A stretch of 25,672 nucleotides of DNA, from positions 1 through 25,672 of IMG/VR virus record IMGVR_UViG_3300022874_000041; one strand, 5' to 3'. The first letter of the stretch is position 1, and each line of letters begins with the position of its first letter. A program made the position numbers and the translations under genes. Shown here piece by piece: positions 25,264 through 25,672 of this stretch. The notes under the pieces were generated by a model. It saw only the letters and a program-made list of their open reading frames with translations, ran no database searches and had not been told where the DNA came from. Source of the DNA: a virus.

Positions 25264-25672
25264 TTATATTAAAGTATATGATGCTGTGAAATGAATTTTA
25301 ACAGTGTTGTTTGGATTTGTGCCAGCAGCAACATCTAATCTTATCTGATCAGAAATTCCTTGATTTACTACTGTATAAGTCGCTGCTCCATCTTCACTAA
25401 TACCTGTTCCAGTAACGTTATTCAATATTCCAGAGATTCTTAGTGGAACAGTTAATACAGTTTCTGCTGAGTGTACATGTCCAATTAATGTTACTACATT
25501 TCCAACTCTCGTCCAATTTATTTCAGCAAATTGAATTTGTAATGGATTAAGTGGATCTCCTCTAAAGACACCACTCATAAATATATTGCCATTAGGACTC
25601 ACATAACGATATTGATTATATGCACCTGGAGGTACTGTTGTTGGGTCTCCAGTATCATGAATATTAGCATCC
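25264..25672 (-). CDS. C-terminal part of a fibre-like virion protein; partial at the window edge
   Basis: The frame is open to the window edge, so the true start lies outside. The GTG at 25602 is probably internal: the upstream codons read on without a stop (DANIHDTGDPTTVPPGAYNQ, then YRYVSPNGNIFMSG). The visible 136 residues are beta-rich (INWTRVGNVVTLIGHVHSAE, then TVPLRISGILNNVTGTGISE, ending NTVKIHFTASYTLI), like the terminal domain of a phage fibre or collar protein. An N-x-x-x-x-x-G-N-V-V-T-L-x-G-x-V string is common in tail-fibre ends. A specific receptor role is not shown. Confidence 0.55.
   Translation of the reverse strand, partial: DANIHDTGDPTTVPPGAYNQYRYVSPNGNIFMSGVFRGDPLNPLQIQFAEINWTRVGNVVTLIGHVHSAETVLTVPLRISGILNNVTGTGISEDGAATYTVVNQGISDQIRLDVAAGTNPNNTVKIHFTASYTLI

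Noticed and set aside
1-25672. tRNA genes, rRNA genes, CRISPR arrays or insertion sequences
   Set aside because: No cloverleaf with a plausible anticodon arm, no regularly spaced repeats and no transposase was seen by eye; a tRNAscan or CRISPR search could still be run to confirm.

Overview
The window is a piece of a tailed-phage genome related to T4, and every gene I accept is read from the minus strand. The T4 links come from a replication and recombination block: a gp32-like single-strand binding protein, gp61-like primase, UvsY-like mediator and UvsW-like helicase in that order, plus a gp43-like family B DNA polymerase. A GroES/gp31-like co-chaperonin, dimeric dUTPase, RuvC-like nuclease and class II (B12-type) ribonucleotide reductase are also present. 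The DNA is AT-rich. Most start codons follow A-rich leaders with little or no Shine-Dalgarno sequence, which would suit a Bacteroidota host, but that is inference and the host cannot be read from the sequence.

Layout, from high to low coordinates (direction of transcription). 25672-20878: virion and membrane proteins, namely a partial fibre-like protein, a coiled-coil protein, a membrane-anchored spanin-like protein, two small proteins, two large structural proteins and a tail-tube-like protein. 20863-19350: three small proteins with capsid-targeting-like N-termini. 19327-15328: RuvC-like nuclease, co-chaperonin, SSB, primase, a 76-residue protein and UvsY. 15253-12480: uvsW, broken into two genes by a split intein with a homing endonuclease gene between the halves. 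12440-4016: a second, larger group of capsid-targeting-like proteins, including a ligase-like enzyme, a polymerase-beta-type nucleotidyltransferase and a 947-residue ligase/NMN-adenylyltransferase fusion, with a GIY-YIG endonuclease gene inserted. 4015-978: a fibre-like protein, dUTPase and the N-terminal part of a split DNA polymerase. 812-1: nrdJ, entering an intein at the window edge.

Two systems stand out. (1) The fractured uvsW: splicing in trans would rebuild the DE|CH helicase box and give a protein of about 500 residues, the size of T4 UvsW. A second intein begins in nrdJ, and the DNA polymerase also stops inside its fingers domain, so three replication genes here are interrupted or split. 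(2) At least nine proteins share an N-terminal signature resembling the T4 internal-protein capsid-targeting sequence (T4 type MKTYQEFIAE), often followed by a site that fits the T4 prohead protease rule (L/I)-x-E|(A/G/S). Several carry enzyme domains. This suggests that a set of nucleotidyl-transfer enzymes, and a glycine-rich peptide whose predicted mature N-terminus is GLFGSIFGG, are packaged in the head and delivered with the DNA.
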